A DNA stretch of 64,000 nucleotides from Streptomyces lichenis (GTDB lineage Bacteria; Actinomycetota; Actinomycetes; Streptomycetales; Streptomycetaceae), in NCBI RefSeq assembly GCF_023218175.1, contig NZ_JALPTH010000029.1, positions 1 to 64,000 on the forward strand, read 5' to 3'. Both the position numbers and the translations under genes were made by a program. Of the stretch, positions 1 to 9,291 are shown one piece after another (the first letter of the stretch is position 1; the number at the start of each line of letters is the position of its first letter). Below the pieces are notes generated by a model, which was not told the DNA's origin, made no database searches, and was given only the letters and a program-made list of their open reading frames with translations.

Positions 1-990
1 GATGTCCGGGTCGGTGGGGCGGGTGGCCGGGGTGGTGCCGCCGGCGCCGGGGCTGTGCGGGATGGTGCCGCTGCCGTCGGGCACCCCGTGCGCTCCGGTG
101 CGGTAGAACGCCAGCCAGTGGCGGACGGTCCTGAGGTACGCGGTGGAGTGGTTGTAGCTGAGCACCGCCCGGTCCAGGCCGGCCGGGAGGGCCAGGTCGC
201 GGTCGCCGGCGCAGAGGTAGCGGCCGGCGGCGAGGGCGGCGTCGAAGACGTTGTCCGGGTCCGCGCGTCCGTCGCCGTTGCCGTCCGCGCCCCACCTGGC
301 CCAGGTCGAGGGGATGAACTGCATCGGGCCGACGGCCCGGTCGTACTGCGGATGGCCGTCGTACGCCCCGTGGTCGGTGTCCGCGATGACGGCGAAGCCG
401 TTGCCGTTCAGGACCGGGCCGAGGATGCGGCCCCGGGTGGTGCCGTCGGCCGCCACGGCCCCGCCGCGCGCGTGCCCGGACTCCACCTTGCCGATGGCGG
501 CGAGCAGGTGCCAGGGCAGCCGGCAGCCGGGGTCGCTGCGGCGTACGGACTCCTCGGCCGCGCGGTAGGCGGCCAGCACCGTGGCGGGTATCCCGGACTC
601 GGCCCGTACCAGCGCGGCGGCGGGCGGGGCGAGCGGGCCGGTGACGGCGGCCAGGGGCGGAAGCTCGGTGTGGTACGCGCCGTCGCTCTGGCCCGGGAGG
701 AGGGGGCCGAGGGCCGGCAACCCTCCGGGGGCCGCGATGCCCGGGGTGCCGATGCCTCCTGGGGCGGCGAGGGCGGTGGCCTGGTCCCCGCCTCCCTGGG
801 CGCCTCCCCTGACCGGCGCCTGGGAGGCCGTGAGCAGGGTGACGGCGGCGGCGGCCAGGGCGGCGCGGCGGATCCGGCGGCACGCCGTGCGGCGGAGCCG
901 GAAGCGCCGGGGCGGGGCCGCGTGCCGGGGGGACCTCCGGGGCGGGGGCGCGGCGGCCGGATCGGGGTGCTGGTCGTGGGTGGGGGTCAC
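1..990 (-). CDS. Lytic murein transglycosylase, secreted, C-terminus cut by window edge
   Basis: This gene is read from a GTG at 990 with AGGAG about 7 bases upstream, and it stays open to base 1 (330 codons visible). The N-terminus is proline- and arginine-rich, followed by a hydrophobic Ala/Leu stretch near residues 38-52 that fits a signal or anchor. The catalytic region carries KVESGHARGG with the presumed catalytic Glu near residue 170, then GPMQFIPSTWARWG (about 221-234) and NVFDAALAAGRYLC. These motifs are typical of SLT/MltB-like lytic transglycosylases, which cut the MurNAc-GlcNAc bond of peptidoglycan outside the membrane. It lies 78 bases after the methyltransferase but behind a strong hairpin, so it is probably a separate unit. 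The family assignment is firm; the substrate role is inferred. Confidence 0.88.
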   Translation of the reverse strand, partial: MTPTHDQHPDPAAAPPPRRSPRHAAPPRRFRLRRTACRRIRRAALAAAAVTLLTASQAPVRGGAQGGGDQATALAAPGGIGTPGIAAPGGLPALGPLLPGQSDGAYHTELPPLAAVTGPLAPPAAALVRAESGIPATVLAAYRAAEESVRRSDPGCRLPWHLLAAIGKVESGHARGGAVAADGTTRGRILGPVLNGNGFAVIADTDHGAYDGHPQYDRAVGPMQFIPSTWARWGADGNGDGRADPDNVFDAALAAGRYLCAGDRDLALPAGLDRAVLSYNHSTAYLRTVRHWLAFYRTGAHGVPDGSGTIPHSPGAGGTTPATRPTDPDI

Positions 991-1003
991 GGGGGCTCCT
1001 CGG

Positions 1004-1037
1004 GTCGGCCCCGGGGGGTGGGGAGCACGGGGCCGAC
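1004..1037 (-). terminator. Hairpin ending the synthase operon
   Basis: A perfect 10-bp inverted repeat (GTCGGCCCCG / CGGGGCCGAC) with a 14-base loop lies just after the methyltransferase stop and before the transglycosylase ribosome site. There is no T-run, as is usual in Streptomyces. A role as terminator is inferred from position and stem strength. Confidence 0.55.
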
Positions 1038-1068
1038 GGGTGGGGGCGGGGGCAGAGGGGTACGGAGG

Positions 1069-2127
1069 TCAGTCGCGGCGGGCGATGACGCGGTAGGCGT
1101 TGGAGAAGCGGCTGCGGCGCAGCAGGGGGTCGAGCAGCAGGTCGGCGCCGTACGCGGCGAGCAGGAAGGGGGCCGCCGCCCAGACCAGGGCCCAGCGGGC
1201 GGCGTGGGCCGCGCGGGTGGGGCGGGTCGCCGCCCAGGGCACGTCGTCGGGCGGCAGGACGCGGCCGAGCAGGAACCACACGGCGCAGACCAGGTCGACG
1301 GGGATGTGGGCGTCGGTGCGTTCGGCGGCCACCACGGTGAAGCCCAGGCCGGTGAGCCGGTCGCAGAGGTTGGACAGCGGGATGAAGTTGAGGTGCTGGG
1401 GCTGGAACCAGGGCATCCAGAGGTTGCCCAGCAGGCGGCCGGTGAGGGACTCGGGGTCCGGCACCTCGATGAGCAGATGCCCTCCGTGGTCCAGCGCGGT
1501 GCGGGCGGCGGCCAGTTCGGAGTGCGGGTCGAGGGTGTGCTCCAGGTAGTGGAACATGCTGACCGCGTCGTACCGGCCCGCCATCCCCTCGGCCAGGTCG
1601 GTGAGTTGCCCCTGGTGGGCCTCGGTGATACGGCCCTGCCGCCGGGCGAGCAGCACGCTCTCGCCCATGTCCAGCCCGTCGAACCGGGTCCGGGGCAGCA
1701 GCTTTCCGGCACTGGCGGGGAAGTGTCCGTGCGCGGTGCCGACGTCGAGCCAGCGGCGGGGGCGGGTGTACGGCAGCAGGGCGCGCACACTGCGCTGGAA
1801 CCGCTTCTCGCTGCCCCGGCCCTCGAACATCCGGGCGGTGGTCTCCGCGCCGAGGCCGTCGTAGAAGTCGCGGTAGTAGAAGTCCAGGCCCTCCTGGCTG
1901 AGCCGCGGGTTCTGGAAGACATGGCCGCAGGAGAGGCATTCGTCCAGGACGAACCGGCCGGGCTTGCGCTGCACATGGTCGACGGTGCGCAGCTTGACCC
2001 TCAGATCGGGTCCCAGGCACCAGGGGCAGCCGGTGCGGCGGGGCAGGAAGAAGCGGTCGGTGCCGCCGGCCAGTTCGGCCTGGTAGGCGGTGCGGAGCTT
2101 GGCGATCTGCTCACTGGTCGCTGCCAT
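1069..2127 (-). CDS. SAM-dependent class I methyltransferase with N-terminal zinc-ribbon
   Basis: A 352-residue protein. Four cysteines (34, 37, 64, 67; CPWC and CLSC) look like a small zinc-binding module at the N-terminus. Motif I of the Rossmann methyltransferase fold is WLDVGTAHGHF (about 126-136), followed by acidic FDGLDMG and by MFHYLEHTLDP and GGHLLIEVPDPES, the pattern of Methyltransf_23-like enzymes. It is the last gene of the synthase operon; its ATG lies inside the end of the glycosyltransferase gene (17-base overlap), so translation is probably coupled. The substrate is not visible; by context it may methylate the sugar or carboxyl group of the polyketide/lipid product. Confidence 0.85.
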   Translation of the reverse strand: MAATSEQIAKLRTAYQAELAGGTDRFFLPRRTGCPWCLGPDLRVKLRTVDHVQRKPGRFVLDECLSCGHVFQNPRLSQEGLDFYYRDFYDGLGAETTARMFEGRGSEKRFQRSVRALLPYTRPRRWLDVGTAHGHFPASAGKLLPRTRFDGLDMGESVLLARRQGRITEAHQGQLTDLAEGMAGRYDAVSMFHYLEHTLDPHSELAAARTALDHGGHLLIEVPDPESLTGRLLGNLWMPWFQPQHLNFIPLSNLCDRLTGLGFTVVAAERTDAHIPVDLVCAVWFLLGRVLPPDDVPWAATRPTRAAHAARWALVWAAAPFLLAAYGADLLLDPLLRRSRFSNAYRVIARRD

Positions 2128-3388
2128 GGGGAGTTCCTTCCTCCTGGGCTCGTGGGGCCCGGCCCGGTGGGGCCGGGGCTGGTGCGGGTCGGCCGGGTGC
2201 GGCCGTGGGGTGCCGGGTGGGGTGCCGGGCGAGCTCTTCGAGGTGTTCGGCGGCGGCGCCGGCTCCTCCGGCGCGGTGGAAGGACGCCCTCAGCCGGCGG
2301 GCGGCCTCGTGGTGGCGCGGCTCGGTGAGGACGGTGTCGAGCGCGGCGCCGATCTGGGCCCGGCCGGCGCGGCCGAAGCGCAGCCGCACCCCGGCGCCCG
2401 CGTCCACGACCTGCCGGGCGACCACCGGCTGGTCGTCCCGGATGGGTGCGACGACCAGCGGGACCCCGTGCCACAGCGTCTCGGCGACGGTGTTGTGCCC
2501 GGCATGGCAGATCACCGCGGAGACATGCCCGAGCAGGGCGCGCTGCGGGACGAAGGGGCGTACCAGCACGGTGGGGCCGGGGTCGGCGGACGCCAGGGCG
2601 CCGCCCGGGTCGGCGACCACGGCCCGCAGCCGGTCGGAGCGTTCGCGCAGGGCGGCGGCCGTCTCGGCGAGGAAGCGGGCCCCGGCGTCCTGGTTGACGG
2701 TGCCGAGGGTCACCAGGACGAGGGCGGCGTCGGGCTGCCGGCCGAGCCACTCCCAGGGGAAGTCGCCGTAGCCGGGGCGGCCCGGCAGCGCGGGGCCCAC
2801 GAACCGGACGCCCTGGCGCGGCTGGTGCGCGGCGCCGAGGAACTCGGGGGTGGTGAAGGCCAGGGTGAGGTACGGGGAGAAGCGCGGGTCGCCGGTGGCG
2901 GCGGGGTCTCCGAGGCGGGCGCGGGCGCCGGTGAGCAGCTCGGTGAGCCAGGCGGCCACCGAGGGCATTCCGCCCAGGCTGTCGGTGAGTTCGGCGGAGG
3001 TGGTGGCCGAGGTGGCGTACGGGACGCCGAGCCGTTCGGCGACCAGGGCGCCGGCCAGGGCCTGCTGGTCACTGACGACCACGTCGGGGCGGAAGTGGTC
3101 GACGGCGGCGGTGACGCCGTCCGCCATGGCGTCGGCGAGCGGGACGAAGAAGTCCCGCCAGAGGAACTGCAGGGCGGCGACCCCGCGCAGCTCCGGGGGC
3201 CGCCCGTGCAGGCCGTCCGGGCCAGCGCAGACATAGACCTCCGCCTCCTCGCCGACCAGGCGGCCGATGATGCCGGGGCGGCCCGCCCAGGCCACGGTGT
3301 GGCCCCGGGAGGTGAGCTCGGCGGCGACCTCGGCGGCGGGGTTGACATGGCCGCTGAGCGGCGGCACCACGAAGAGGTAACGGCTCAC
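2111..3388 (-). CDS. GT1-family (MGT/UGT-like) glycosyltransferase
   Basis: A 425-residue protein starting with GTG at 3388, which overlaps the hydrolase stop by four bases (GTGA). The N-terminal acceptor domain begins RYLFVVPPLSGHVNPA, the classic opening of macrolide-type glycosyltransferases. The C-terminal nucleotide-sugar site has VTLGTVNQ (about 227-234) and HAGHNTVAETLWHGVPLV (295-312) followed by RDDQP. The enzyme probably transfers a sugar from an NDP-sugar to the product of the adjacent synthases in the cytoplasm. No sugar-biosynthesis genes are visible nearby, so a common cellular sugar donor is likely. The C-terminal 40 residues are proline/alanine-rich and may be disordered. Confidence 0.88.
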   Translation of the reverse strand: MSRYLFVVPPLSGHVNPAAEVAAELTSRGHTVAWAGRPGIIGRLVGEEAEVYVCAGPDGLHGRPPELRGVAALQFLWRDFFVPLADAMADGVTAAVDHFRPDVVVSDQQALAGALVAERLGVPYATSATTSAELTDSLGGMPSVAAWLTELLTGARARLGDPAATGDPRFSPYLTLAFTTPEFLGAAHQPRQGVRFVGPALPGRPGYGDFPWEWLGRQPDAALVLVTLGTVNQDAGARFLAETAAALRERSDRLRAVVADPGGALASADPGPTVLVRPFVPQRALLGHVSAVICHAGHNTVAETLWHGVPLVVAPIRDDQPVVARQVVDAGAGVRLRFGRAGRAQIGAALDTVLTEPRHHEAARRLRASFHRAGGAGAAAEHLEELARHPTRHPTAAPGRPAPAPAPPGRAPRAQEEGTPHGSDQ

Positions 3389-4446
3389 CGGGCGGTTCCC
3401 GTCACCGGGTGCGCCGCGTGCGGGAGGGTGGACGCCGGGTGGGCCGCGTGCGGGGTGGTCCCCGCTGGGTGGGCAGAGCCCGGGGTGGTTCCCGCCGGGT
3501 ACGCCGCGTCCGGGACGGTCGACCCCGGACGGGCTTCGCCCGGGACGGTCGCCGGGTGGGCCGCATTGGGGACGGTCGACGCCGGGCGGGCCGAGCTCGG
3601 GGTGGTCGGCGTCGGGTGGGTGTGGGTGTGCTCGTCCAGCCAGTCCAGGGTGAGGGCGGTGACCTCGGTCGGCGCCTCGACCAGGACGGAGTGCTTGTGG
3701 CCGGGGACGATGACCCGGCGGCAGTGCGGCAGTACGGCGGTGAGGTGGGCCGACTCGGTGGCCACCAGGCCGTGTTCGCCGTTCACCAGCAGCACCGGGC
3801 AGCTCAGGGCGGCCAGTTGGTCGGCCGTGGGGCGGCGGCTGCGCGGGATGTCCCGGGTGATGGTGGTCGCCCTGATGAGGCGGCCGGCGTTCCGGCCGAG
3901 GCGGGCGATCCGCGCGTCGTGGACCGGGTCGCCGGTGCGGGTGGAGGACACGGTGCCGTACTGCTCGGTGAACCAGGCCAGCGCCTGGTCCTCGGGGAGG
4001 GTCTCGGTGGCCCGGTGCAGCGCCCCGGCCATGGCCTCGGCCCAGCCGGAACCGGCCGGGCAGCCCTCCACCGCCGTGAGGCTGGCGACCCGGTCCGGGT
4101 GGTGGACGGCGAAGTCGAAGGCCAGGGTGGCGCCGAAGGAGTTGCCGACCAGATGGACGGGTTCGGTGAGGCCGAGGGCGTCCAGCAGGGCGTCCAGGTC
4201 GGCGGTGAAGTCCTCCACGCGGTAGCCGCTGGGTGGGCGCTCGCTGCGGCCGTGGCCGCGCAGGTCGTACATCACGGTGTCCCAGCCGTGCGCCGCGAAC
4301 GCCGGGGCCAGGGTGAAGTAGAAGCTGGCCAGGGTGTCGATGAAGGCGCCGTGCAGGAAGACGGCGACGGGCGGGGCCCCGGGGGCGTCCTCGGGGCCGA
4401 GGCGGGCCACATGGTGCAGCAGGCCGCCGGCGCGGACCATCACCAT
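3385..4446 (-). CDS. Alpha/beta hydrolase with repetitive Pro/Ala/Thr tail
   Basis: A 353-residue protein. The catalytic domain (1-275) has the oxyanion HGAF (His32), the nucleophile elbow GNSFG (Ser103), and a late GHKHSVL carrying the probable catalytic His. From about residue 281 to the end it changes into seven degenerate ~10-residue units of the form A-H-P-A-x-T-x-P, which is unusual for this family. Its position right after the ACP suggests chain release or editing as a type II thioesterase-like enzyme, or cleavage of the product. It starts 3 bases after the ACP stop and its stop overlaps the glycosyltransferase start. Hydrolase fold is clear; the specific substrate is not. Confidence 0.86.
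   Translation of the reverse strand: MVMVRAGGLLHHVARLGPEDAPGAPPVAVFLHGAFIDTLASFYFTLAPAFAAHGWDTVMYDLRGHGRSERPPSGYRVEDFTADLDALLDALGLTEPVHLVGNSFGATLAFDFAVHHPDRVASLTAVEGCPAGSGWAEAMAGALHRATETLPEDQALAWFTEQYGTVSSTRTGDPVHDARIARLGRNAGRLIRATTITRDIPRSRRPTADQLAALSCPVLLVNGEHGLVATESAHLTAVLPHCRRVIVPGHKHSVLVEAPTEVTALTLDWLDEHTHTHPTPTTPSSARPASTVPNAAHPATVPGEARPGSTVPDAAYPAGTTPGSAHPAGTTPHAAHPASTLPHAAHPVTGTAR
3407..3622. repeat. Seven degenerate 30-bp tandem units inside the hydrolase gene
   Basis: Units of 30 bases (one of 27) begin with gggt(g/a)(g/c)gcc(g/t)cg-like sequence and encode the Pro/Ala/Thr tail of the hydrolase. The repeat keeps the reading frame. Such coding minisatellites usually vary in copy number between strains. 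Confidence 0.7.
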
Positions 4447-4449
4447 CGC

Positions 4450-4797
4450 TCACTCCCCCGCTGCGGGGGCGAGCCGGGCCACGATGTGGTCCACCAGGTC
4501 GCCCACGGTTAGGGCGATGATCGCGTCCGGGTCCAGCCCGGCCACGAACCGGGCGAGGTGGACGCTCTCGCCGTACCACTCGGTGAGCAGCCCGGAGAGG
4601 GTGACCAGGTCGATGCTCTCCAGCTCCAGGTCGTCACCGAGGCGGGTGTCCCGGGTGATCTCGGGCAGCCCGTCGGCGTACTCGTGCAGGATGAGCTCGA
4701 TCATCGAGGCGACCTCGGCCAGGACGGCCTCCGGGGGCGGCGGGTAGGCCGCGTCCTTCCTGGCGGAGTAGACGCGTACCGGGTCGGTGCTGGTCAC
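4450..4797 (-). CDS. Discrete acyl carrier protein
   Basis: A 115-residue protein, GTG start at 4797 overlapping the stop of the KS-AT-DH-PPTase gene (GTGA). The segment TRLGDDLELESIDLVTLSGL holds the phosphopantetheine attachment serine (about Ser61) in an ESID context, close to the canonical DSL. The acidic first 45 residues are longer than in a typical 80-residue ACP. It would carry the growing or finished chain as a thioester and be activated by the PPTase domain fused to the preceding gene. It is the second carrier in this operon, as the large synthase has an internal ACP. Confidence 0.88.
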   Translation of the reverse strand: MTSTDPVRVYSARKDAAYPPPPEAVLAEVASMIELILHEYADGLPEITRDTRLGDDLELESIDLVTLSGLLTEWYGESVHLARFVAGLDPDAIIALTVGDLVDHIVARLAPAAGE

Positions 4798-7700
4798 AGG
4801 GGGTTCTCCTCCGGGGGTGTCACCGTCCAGGCCACGACATGGGCCCGGTCGGAGTCGGTGATGAGGGTGCAGCGCACCAGGTGGCGTCGGCCGCCGACGG
4901 TGACGGTGAGGGCTTCGGCGGCCGCTTCGGTCACCTCGAAGTCCCTCGGTCTGCCGCCGAGTCCGGTCCCCTCGGCCTTGGCGGCGGCCTCCTTGGCCGC
5001 CCAGAAGCGGGTGAACCAGAGCGAGGGGCCGCCGGTGCCGGCGCATCCGGCGAGCAGGGCCAGCTCCCCCGCCCCCAGGGCCGCCCGCACGGTGGCCAGG
5101 GAGCGGTCGGCGACCTCCTCGATGTCGATGCCGACGGCGGCGGCGCTCTCGGCGGACCGCACCAGGGCGACGGCGGCGCGGCCCCGGTGGGCCAGCGAGA
5201 GCCGCAGCGGCGGCAGCTCGCGGCCGTGCACCCCCTCGGCCCGCGGCCGGCCCTGCTCGTCGTTGCGGATGCGCAGCTCGGCGGGGTAGACGTCGCCGGC
5301 GCCCTGCCGCCACAGCCAGTGGCGGACCGCGTCCTTGGCGGCGATGCGCCCGAGCAGCCAGGGGCCTTTGGCGCGCGGGGAGCGGCGCTCGTAGGCGGCC
5401 CGTTCGTCCTGGCCCAGATGAGTGCGCATGACCAGGTCGCGGGAGGCGAGGTCGGGCCAGGTGTCCCTCAGCAGGGTCCAGCCCTCGCCGGTCTCCTCGG
5501 AGAGGGCGCGGCGTTCCGGGTAGCCGTGGTCGCGGCGGGTGTCGGGGGCGGCGAAGCGGCGGTCCCGCCAGCCTGCGATCTCGGCCCACACCGTGCCGTC
5601 GTCCAGAGTGAGTTGGGCGTCGCAGACCACGGTGTCCTCGGTGACGGCGGTGACCGCGATCCGGCAGTGGACGCGGGTGCCGGGTACGGGGTCGGGGCCG
5701 TACAGCCGCAGTTCGCGCAGGGCGACCGGGAAGAGCACGGTACGGGTGCGGTGGGTGGCCATCAGCCAGTAGCCGAGCAGCTGTCCGACGTTGTCCAGGA
5801 GCGCGCCGGGGGCGGAGGGCACGGTGATCGTGCCGCGCACACGGTCCGGCCCGAGCGCGGTCAGCTCGGTGATGCCCTGGAAGGCGGGGCCGTGGAACAT
5901 CCAGCGGTCCGCGTAGAGCCGGTGCGCGGGCAGGGCGCAGGGTTCCTCGGCCCCTTCCGTGGGCTCCCAGCGGGGCGGTGGGGCCGGGTAGGCGGGGGCC
6001 GTCTCGACCACCGCGCGGGCGTAGGGGCCGAAGGCGGTGTCGTACCGCCCGTCGGGACGGGGCCGCGCGGTCAGGGCCACGTCCACCGGGGGCAGGGCGG
6101 TCACCCACTTCTCCAGCCGCAGATCGCGTACGGCAACGGCCTGCCGGCCCGGTGCGGCGCGCCGCGCGGCGGCGGTGAGGTGGTGCAGCACCGTGGTGGC
6201 GGGCACCACCGGGTGGCGGTCGGCGGGCTCGGGCCAGCCGGGGCGCTGCGGGAAGAAGCAGTGGTCGAGCAGATAGGGCATGGTCTCGACGGAGACCCGG
6301 AGGAGGGCGCCGGCGGCGGGCTCGGGGAGTGGGGCGGTGGTGGCGCTCGTGGCGGGTGCGGCGGTGGCGGTGGCGGTGGCGGTCGGGCTCTTCCCGGGTG
6401 CGTCGATGGCACCCGGAGCGGCGTGCAGGACGGCGGCGACGGCGGAGGCGGTGTCGCCGAGCAGGGCGTCGACCTCGGCGGCCAGCGGGTGGCTGCCGTG
6501 GAAGCGGGCCAGCGGGGCGGCGGTGACCGGTGGCGGGGCCGTGGCCGTGGCGCTGGCCAGTTCGGCGCGGAGGGCGTCGCGGCGGTCCGGGTCGAGGGCG
6601 AGCAGGGCGCCGCCCAGGTCGAGGCGGACCGACGCCTGACGGGTGGTGGCGCGGCGCCTCTCCTCGTACCCCTCCGCCCACAACGCGGCGCGCACCCGCC
6701 GCACTTGGGCGAGTCCGCCGTGCCGGGGGCTGTCGGCGGCGACGGAGAGGTGGTCGCGGTCGCGCAGGGTGTCGCCGACCAGGGAGGTCAGCCCGCCCGC
6801 GCCGACCTGGACGAAGGCCCGGAACCCGGCCTCGTACAGCGACTGTGTCAGCTGCCGGAACCGTACGGGCTCCAGCAGATGCCGCAGGAACAGGGCGCGG
6901 ACCTCGGCGGGCCCGGCCGGGAAGGGCTCGGCGGTGGTGCCCGACCAGACGGGGACGCGGGCGGGGTGGACGGCGGTCGCCTGGACGCCCTCGGCCAGGG
7001 GGGTGAGGTAGGGCTCCAGCATCGGGGTGTGGAAGCCCGAACGGAACGGCAGCACCTGGCAGATGACCCCGGCGCCGCGCAGTTCGGCGAGCAGGGCGCG
7101 GACGGCCTCCTCGGGTCCGCAGACCATCGACTGGCCGGGCGAGTTGTCGTGGGACAGGACGAGGCCGGGGTACGGGGCGATGGCCTGCCGGGCGCGTTCG
7201 GCGGAGGCGCCGAGCGCGGCGAAGACCACTCCGGGCACCCGGAAGGTGTCGGGGTCGAAGGCGGCCAGCACGGCGTCCGCAGCGTCGGCGGCGAAGATCC
7301 CGCCGGAGATCATGGCCGCCCACTCGCCGACGCTGTGCCCGGCCAGCCCGTCGGGGTGGACGCCCTCGGCCCGCAGGGCGGTGTCCAGCACGCGCCCGGT
7401 GCGGAGCACCGCCAGCCCGTGCCGGGCGACATCGCCGGTGCCGGAGTCCGCGCGGCCGGGCGGGCGCAGCCCGTAGTGGGCGGCGACCTCGTCGGCGCCG
7501 GAGGCCGTCTCGGCGTCGAGCCCGGGGAAGAGGAAGGCCAGCCTGCCGCCGCCGGCCCGTCCCAGCAGCGGGCTCGGGGTGAACCACAGATCGCTCCGTC
7601 CGCGCCAGGGGCGCCCCTGCGGGACGATACGGCGGGCCAGCGCGAGGCGCCGCGCGTCGGGCGCGACGATCGCGAGCCGGACCGGACCGGGGGCCACGGT

Positions 7701-9290
7701 CTCCTCGGGGTCCCGCAGTTCGCGTGCCGTGGCGAGGAGGGTGTTGTCGTCGGTGTCCAGCAGCCGGGCCAGGGCGGCGGGGGTGGCGGCGGACAGGCGC
7801 AGGACCCGCTCCGGCTCGCGTACGGCCGCGGGGGCGGCGGCAGGGCTCGCCGGGCGGCGTACGGGGCGGGGTGACGGTGCCTCTTCGAGGACCACATGGG
7901 CGTTGATGCCGCCGAACCCGAAGGCGTTGACGGCGGCGCGGCGCAGCGGGGCGTCCCAGGGCGCGGAGGAGGCGAGCGGGTGGAAGCGGGTGCGCTCCAG
8001 GGCGGGGTGCGGGGTGTCGCAGTGCAGGGTGGGCAGCAGGGTGGCGTGGTAGGTGGCCAGGGCCGCCTTGACCAGGGAGGCGATCCCGGCGGCGGGCATG
8101 CAGTGGCCGATCATCGACTTGACGCTGCCGAGGGCGGCGCGGGCCTCGCCAGCGCGTGCCGGCGGGCCGAACACCTCCGCCAGGGTGGCGAGTTCGGCGG
8201 TGTCCCCGGCCGGGGTGGCGGTGCCATGGGCCTCCAGGAGGCCCAGCGAGCCCGGGGCGCGCGGGTCGAGTCCGGCGGCGTGCCAGGCTTGGCGGACGGC
8301 GCGGGCCTGGCCGCCGGAGTCGGGGTGCATCAGCCCGGAGGAGCGGCCGTCGCTGGCGACGCCGGTGCCGCGGATCACCGCGTACACCCTGTCCCCGTCG
8401 CGTACGGCGTCCGCGAGCCGCTTGAGGACCACCACACCGGTGCCCTCGCCGATGAGCAGGCCGTCGGCGCCCGAGTGGAAGGGGCGGATGCGGTCGGTCG
8501 GCGAGAGGGCGCGCAGCTGGGTGAAGACCGACCAGAGGGTGATGTCATGGCAGTGGTGCACTCCCCCGGCCAGCATCAGATCGCAGCCGCCCCGGGCGAG
8601 TTGGGCCACCGCGTGGTCGACCGCGACCAGCGAGGAGGCGCAGGCGGCGTCGACGGTGTAGGCGGGGCCGCGCAGGTCGAGCCGGTTGGCGATCCGGGAG
8701 GCGGCCAGGTTGGGCACCAGGCCGATGGCTGCCTCCGGCCGCTCGGGCCCGAGCGTCGCGGTGAACGCCTCGCGGACCCGGGCCAGTTGCTCGGCGCCGA
8801 GGCCGGGCAGGAGTTCCCCGAGGGTCCGGGTGAGCTGGTGCGCGGTGCGTACCCGCTGGTCGAGCCGGACCAGGCCGGGGGTGAGGTAGCCGCCCCGGCC
8901 GAGGACGACGCCGATCCGTTCGCGGGGCGGCAGCCGGTCCTCGCCGCCCGCGTCGGCCAGGGCGCGGGCGGCGGTGGTGAGGGAGATCAGCTGGTCCGGC
9001 TCGGTGTCCGGGACGGCCGCCGGCATGATGCCGAGACCGGCGGCGTCCACCTCGGCGAAACCGTCCACGAACCCACCGCGACGGCAGTAGAGCCGGTCGG
9101 CGCCCGCCTCCCGGTGGGGCGGCCGGTGGTAGGACGCGTCCAGGCGGCCCGGGGGGATCTCGGTGACGGCGTCCACGCCGTCCCGCAGATTGGTCCAGTA
9201 GGTGGCCAGGTCGGGGGCGCCGGGCAGCAGCACCGCCATCCCGGTGATGGCCACCGGAACCGCCGGAACAGTTGAGGGAGAGGCGGTCAT
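4794..9290 (-). CDS. Iterative PKS / secondary-lipid synthase subunit: KS-AT-DH-PPTase
   Basis: A 1498-residue protein, ATG at 9290, one base after the stop of the partner synthase. Domains in order: ketosynthase (about 10-450; VDAACASS with active Cys near 215, EAHGTAT, GHCMPAAG), acyltransferase-like domain (about 560-880; GHSVGEW near 652, but the usual GQGSQ is replaced by FLFPGLDAE), double-hotdog dehydratase (about 1010-1290; YLLDHCFFPQRPGW with the candidate His), and a C-terminal 4'-phosphopantetheinyl transferase (VGIDIEEVADRS and WFTRFWAAKEAAAKAEG). A built-in PPTase next to DH is characteristic of enediyne and PUFA-type iterative synthases. The acyltransferase may be degenerate; the ketosynthase looks intact. 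It must work with the partner that supplies ACP and KR. Confidence 0.87.
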   Translation of the reverse strand: MTASPSTVPAVPVAITGMAVLLPGAPDLATYWTNLRDGVDAVTEIPPGRLDASYHRPPHREAGADRLYCRRGGFVDGFAEVDAAGLGIMPAAVPDTEPDQLISLTTAARALADAGGEDRLPPRERIGVVLGRGGYLTPGLVRLDQRVRTAHQLTRTLGELLPGLGAEQLARVREAFTATLGPERPEAAIGLVPNLAASRIANRLDLRGPAYTVDAACASSLVAVDHAVAQLARGGCDLMLAGGVHHCHDITLWSVFTQLRALSPTDRIRPFHSGADGLLIGEGTGVVVLKRLADAVRDGDRVYAVIRGTGVASDGRSSGLMHPDSGGQARAVRQAWHAAGLDPRAPGSLGLLEAHGTATPAGDTAELATLAEVFGPPARAGEARAALGSVKSMIGHCMPAAGIASLVKAALATYHATLLPTLHCDTPHPALERTRFHPLASSAPWDAPLRRAAVNAFGFGGINAHVVLEEAPSPRPVRRPASPAAAPAAVREPERVLRLSAATPAALARLLDTDDNTLLATARELRDPEETVAPGPVRLAIVAPDARRLALARRIVPQGRPWRGRSDLWFTPSPLLGRAGGGRLAFLFPGLDAETASGADEVAAHYGLRPPGRADSGTGDVARHGLAVLRTGRVLDTALRAEGVHPDGLAGHSVGEWAAMISGGIFAADAADAVLAAFDPDTFRVPGVVFAALGASAERARQAIAPYPGLVLSHDNSPGQSMVCGPEEAVRALLAELRGAGVICQVLPFRSGFHTPMLEPYLTPLAEGVQATAVHPARVPVWSGTTAEPFPAGPAEVRALFLRHLLEPVRFRQLTQSLYEAGFRAFVQVGAGGLTSLVGDTLRDRDHLSVAADSPRHGGLAQVRRVRAALWAEGYEERRRATTRQASVRLDLGGALLALDPDRRDALRAELASATATAPPPVTAAPLARFHGSHPLAAEVDALLGDTASAVAAVLHAAPGAIDAPGKSPTATATATAAPATSATTAPLPEPAAGALLRVSVETMPYLLDHCFFPQRPGWPEPADRHPVVPATTVLHHLTAAARRAAPGRQAVAVRDLRLEKWVTALPPVDVALTARPRPDGRYDTAFGPYARAVVETAPAYPAPPPRWEPTEGAEEPCALPAHRLYADRWMFHGPAFQGITELTALGPDRVRGTITVPSAPGALLDNVGQLLGYWLMATHRTRTVLFPVALRELRLYGPDPVPGTRVHCRIAVTAVTEDTVVCDAQLTLDDGTVWAEIAGWRDRRFAAPDTRRDHGYPERRALSEETGEGWTLLRDTWPDLASRDLVMRTHLGQDERAAYERRSPRAKGPWLLGRIAAKDAVRHWLWRQGAGDVYPAELRIRNDEQGRPRAEGVHGRELPPLRLSLAHRGRAAVALVRSAESAAAVGIDIEEVADRSLATVRAALGAGELALLAGCAGTGGPSLWFTRFWAAKEAAAKAEGTGLGGRPRDFEVTEAAAEALTVTVGGRRHLVRCTLITDSDRAHVVAWTVTPPEENPL

Positions 9291-9291
9291 C

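Noticed and set aside
2111..4579. Very long open frame covering glycosyltransferase and hydrolase in one protein
   Set aside because: Only its last 425 codons match a family; the earlier part is the hydrolase gene read in the wrong frame. GTG 3388 is the real start.
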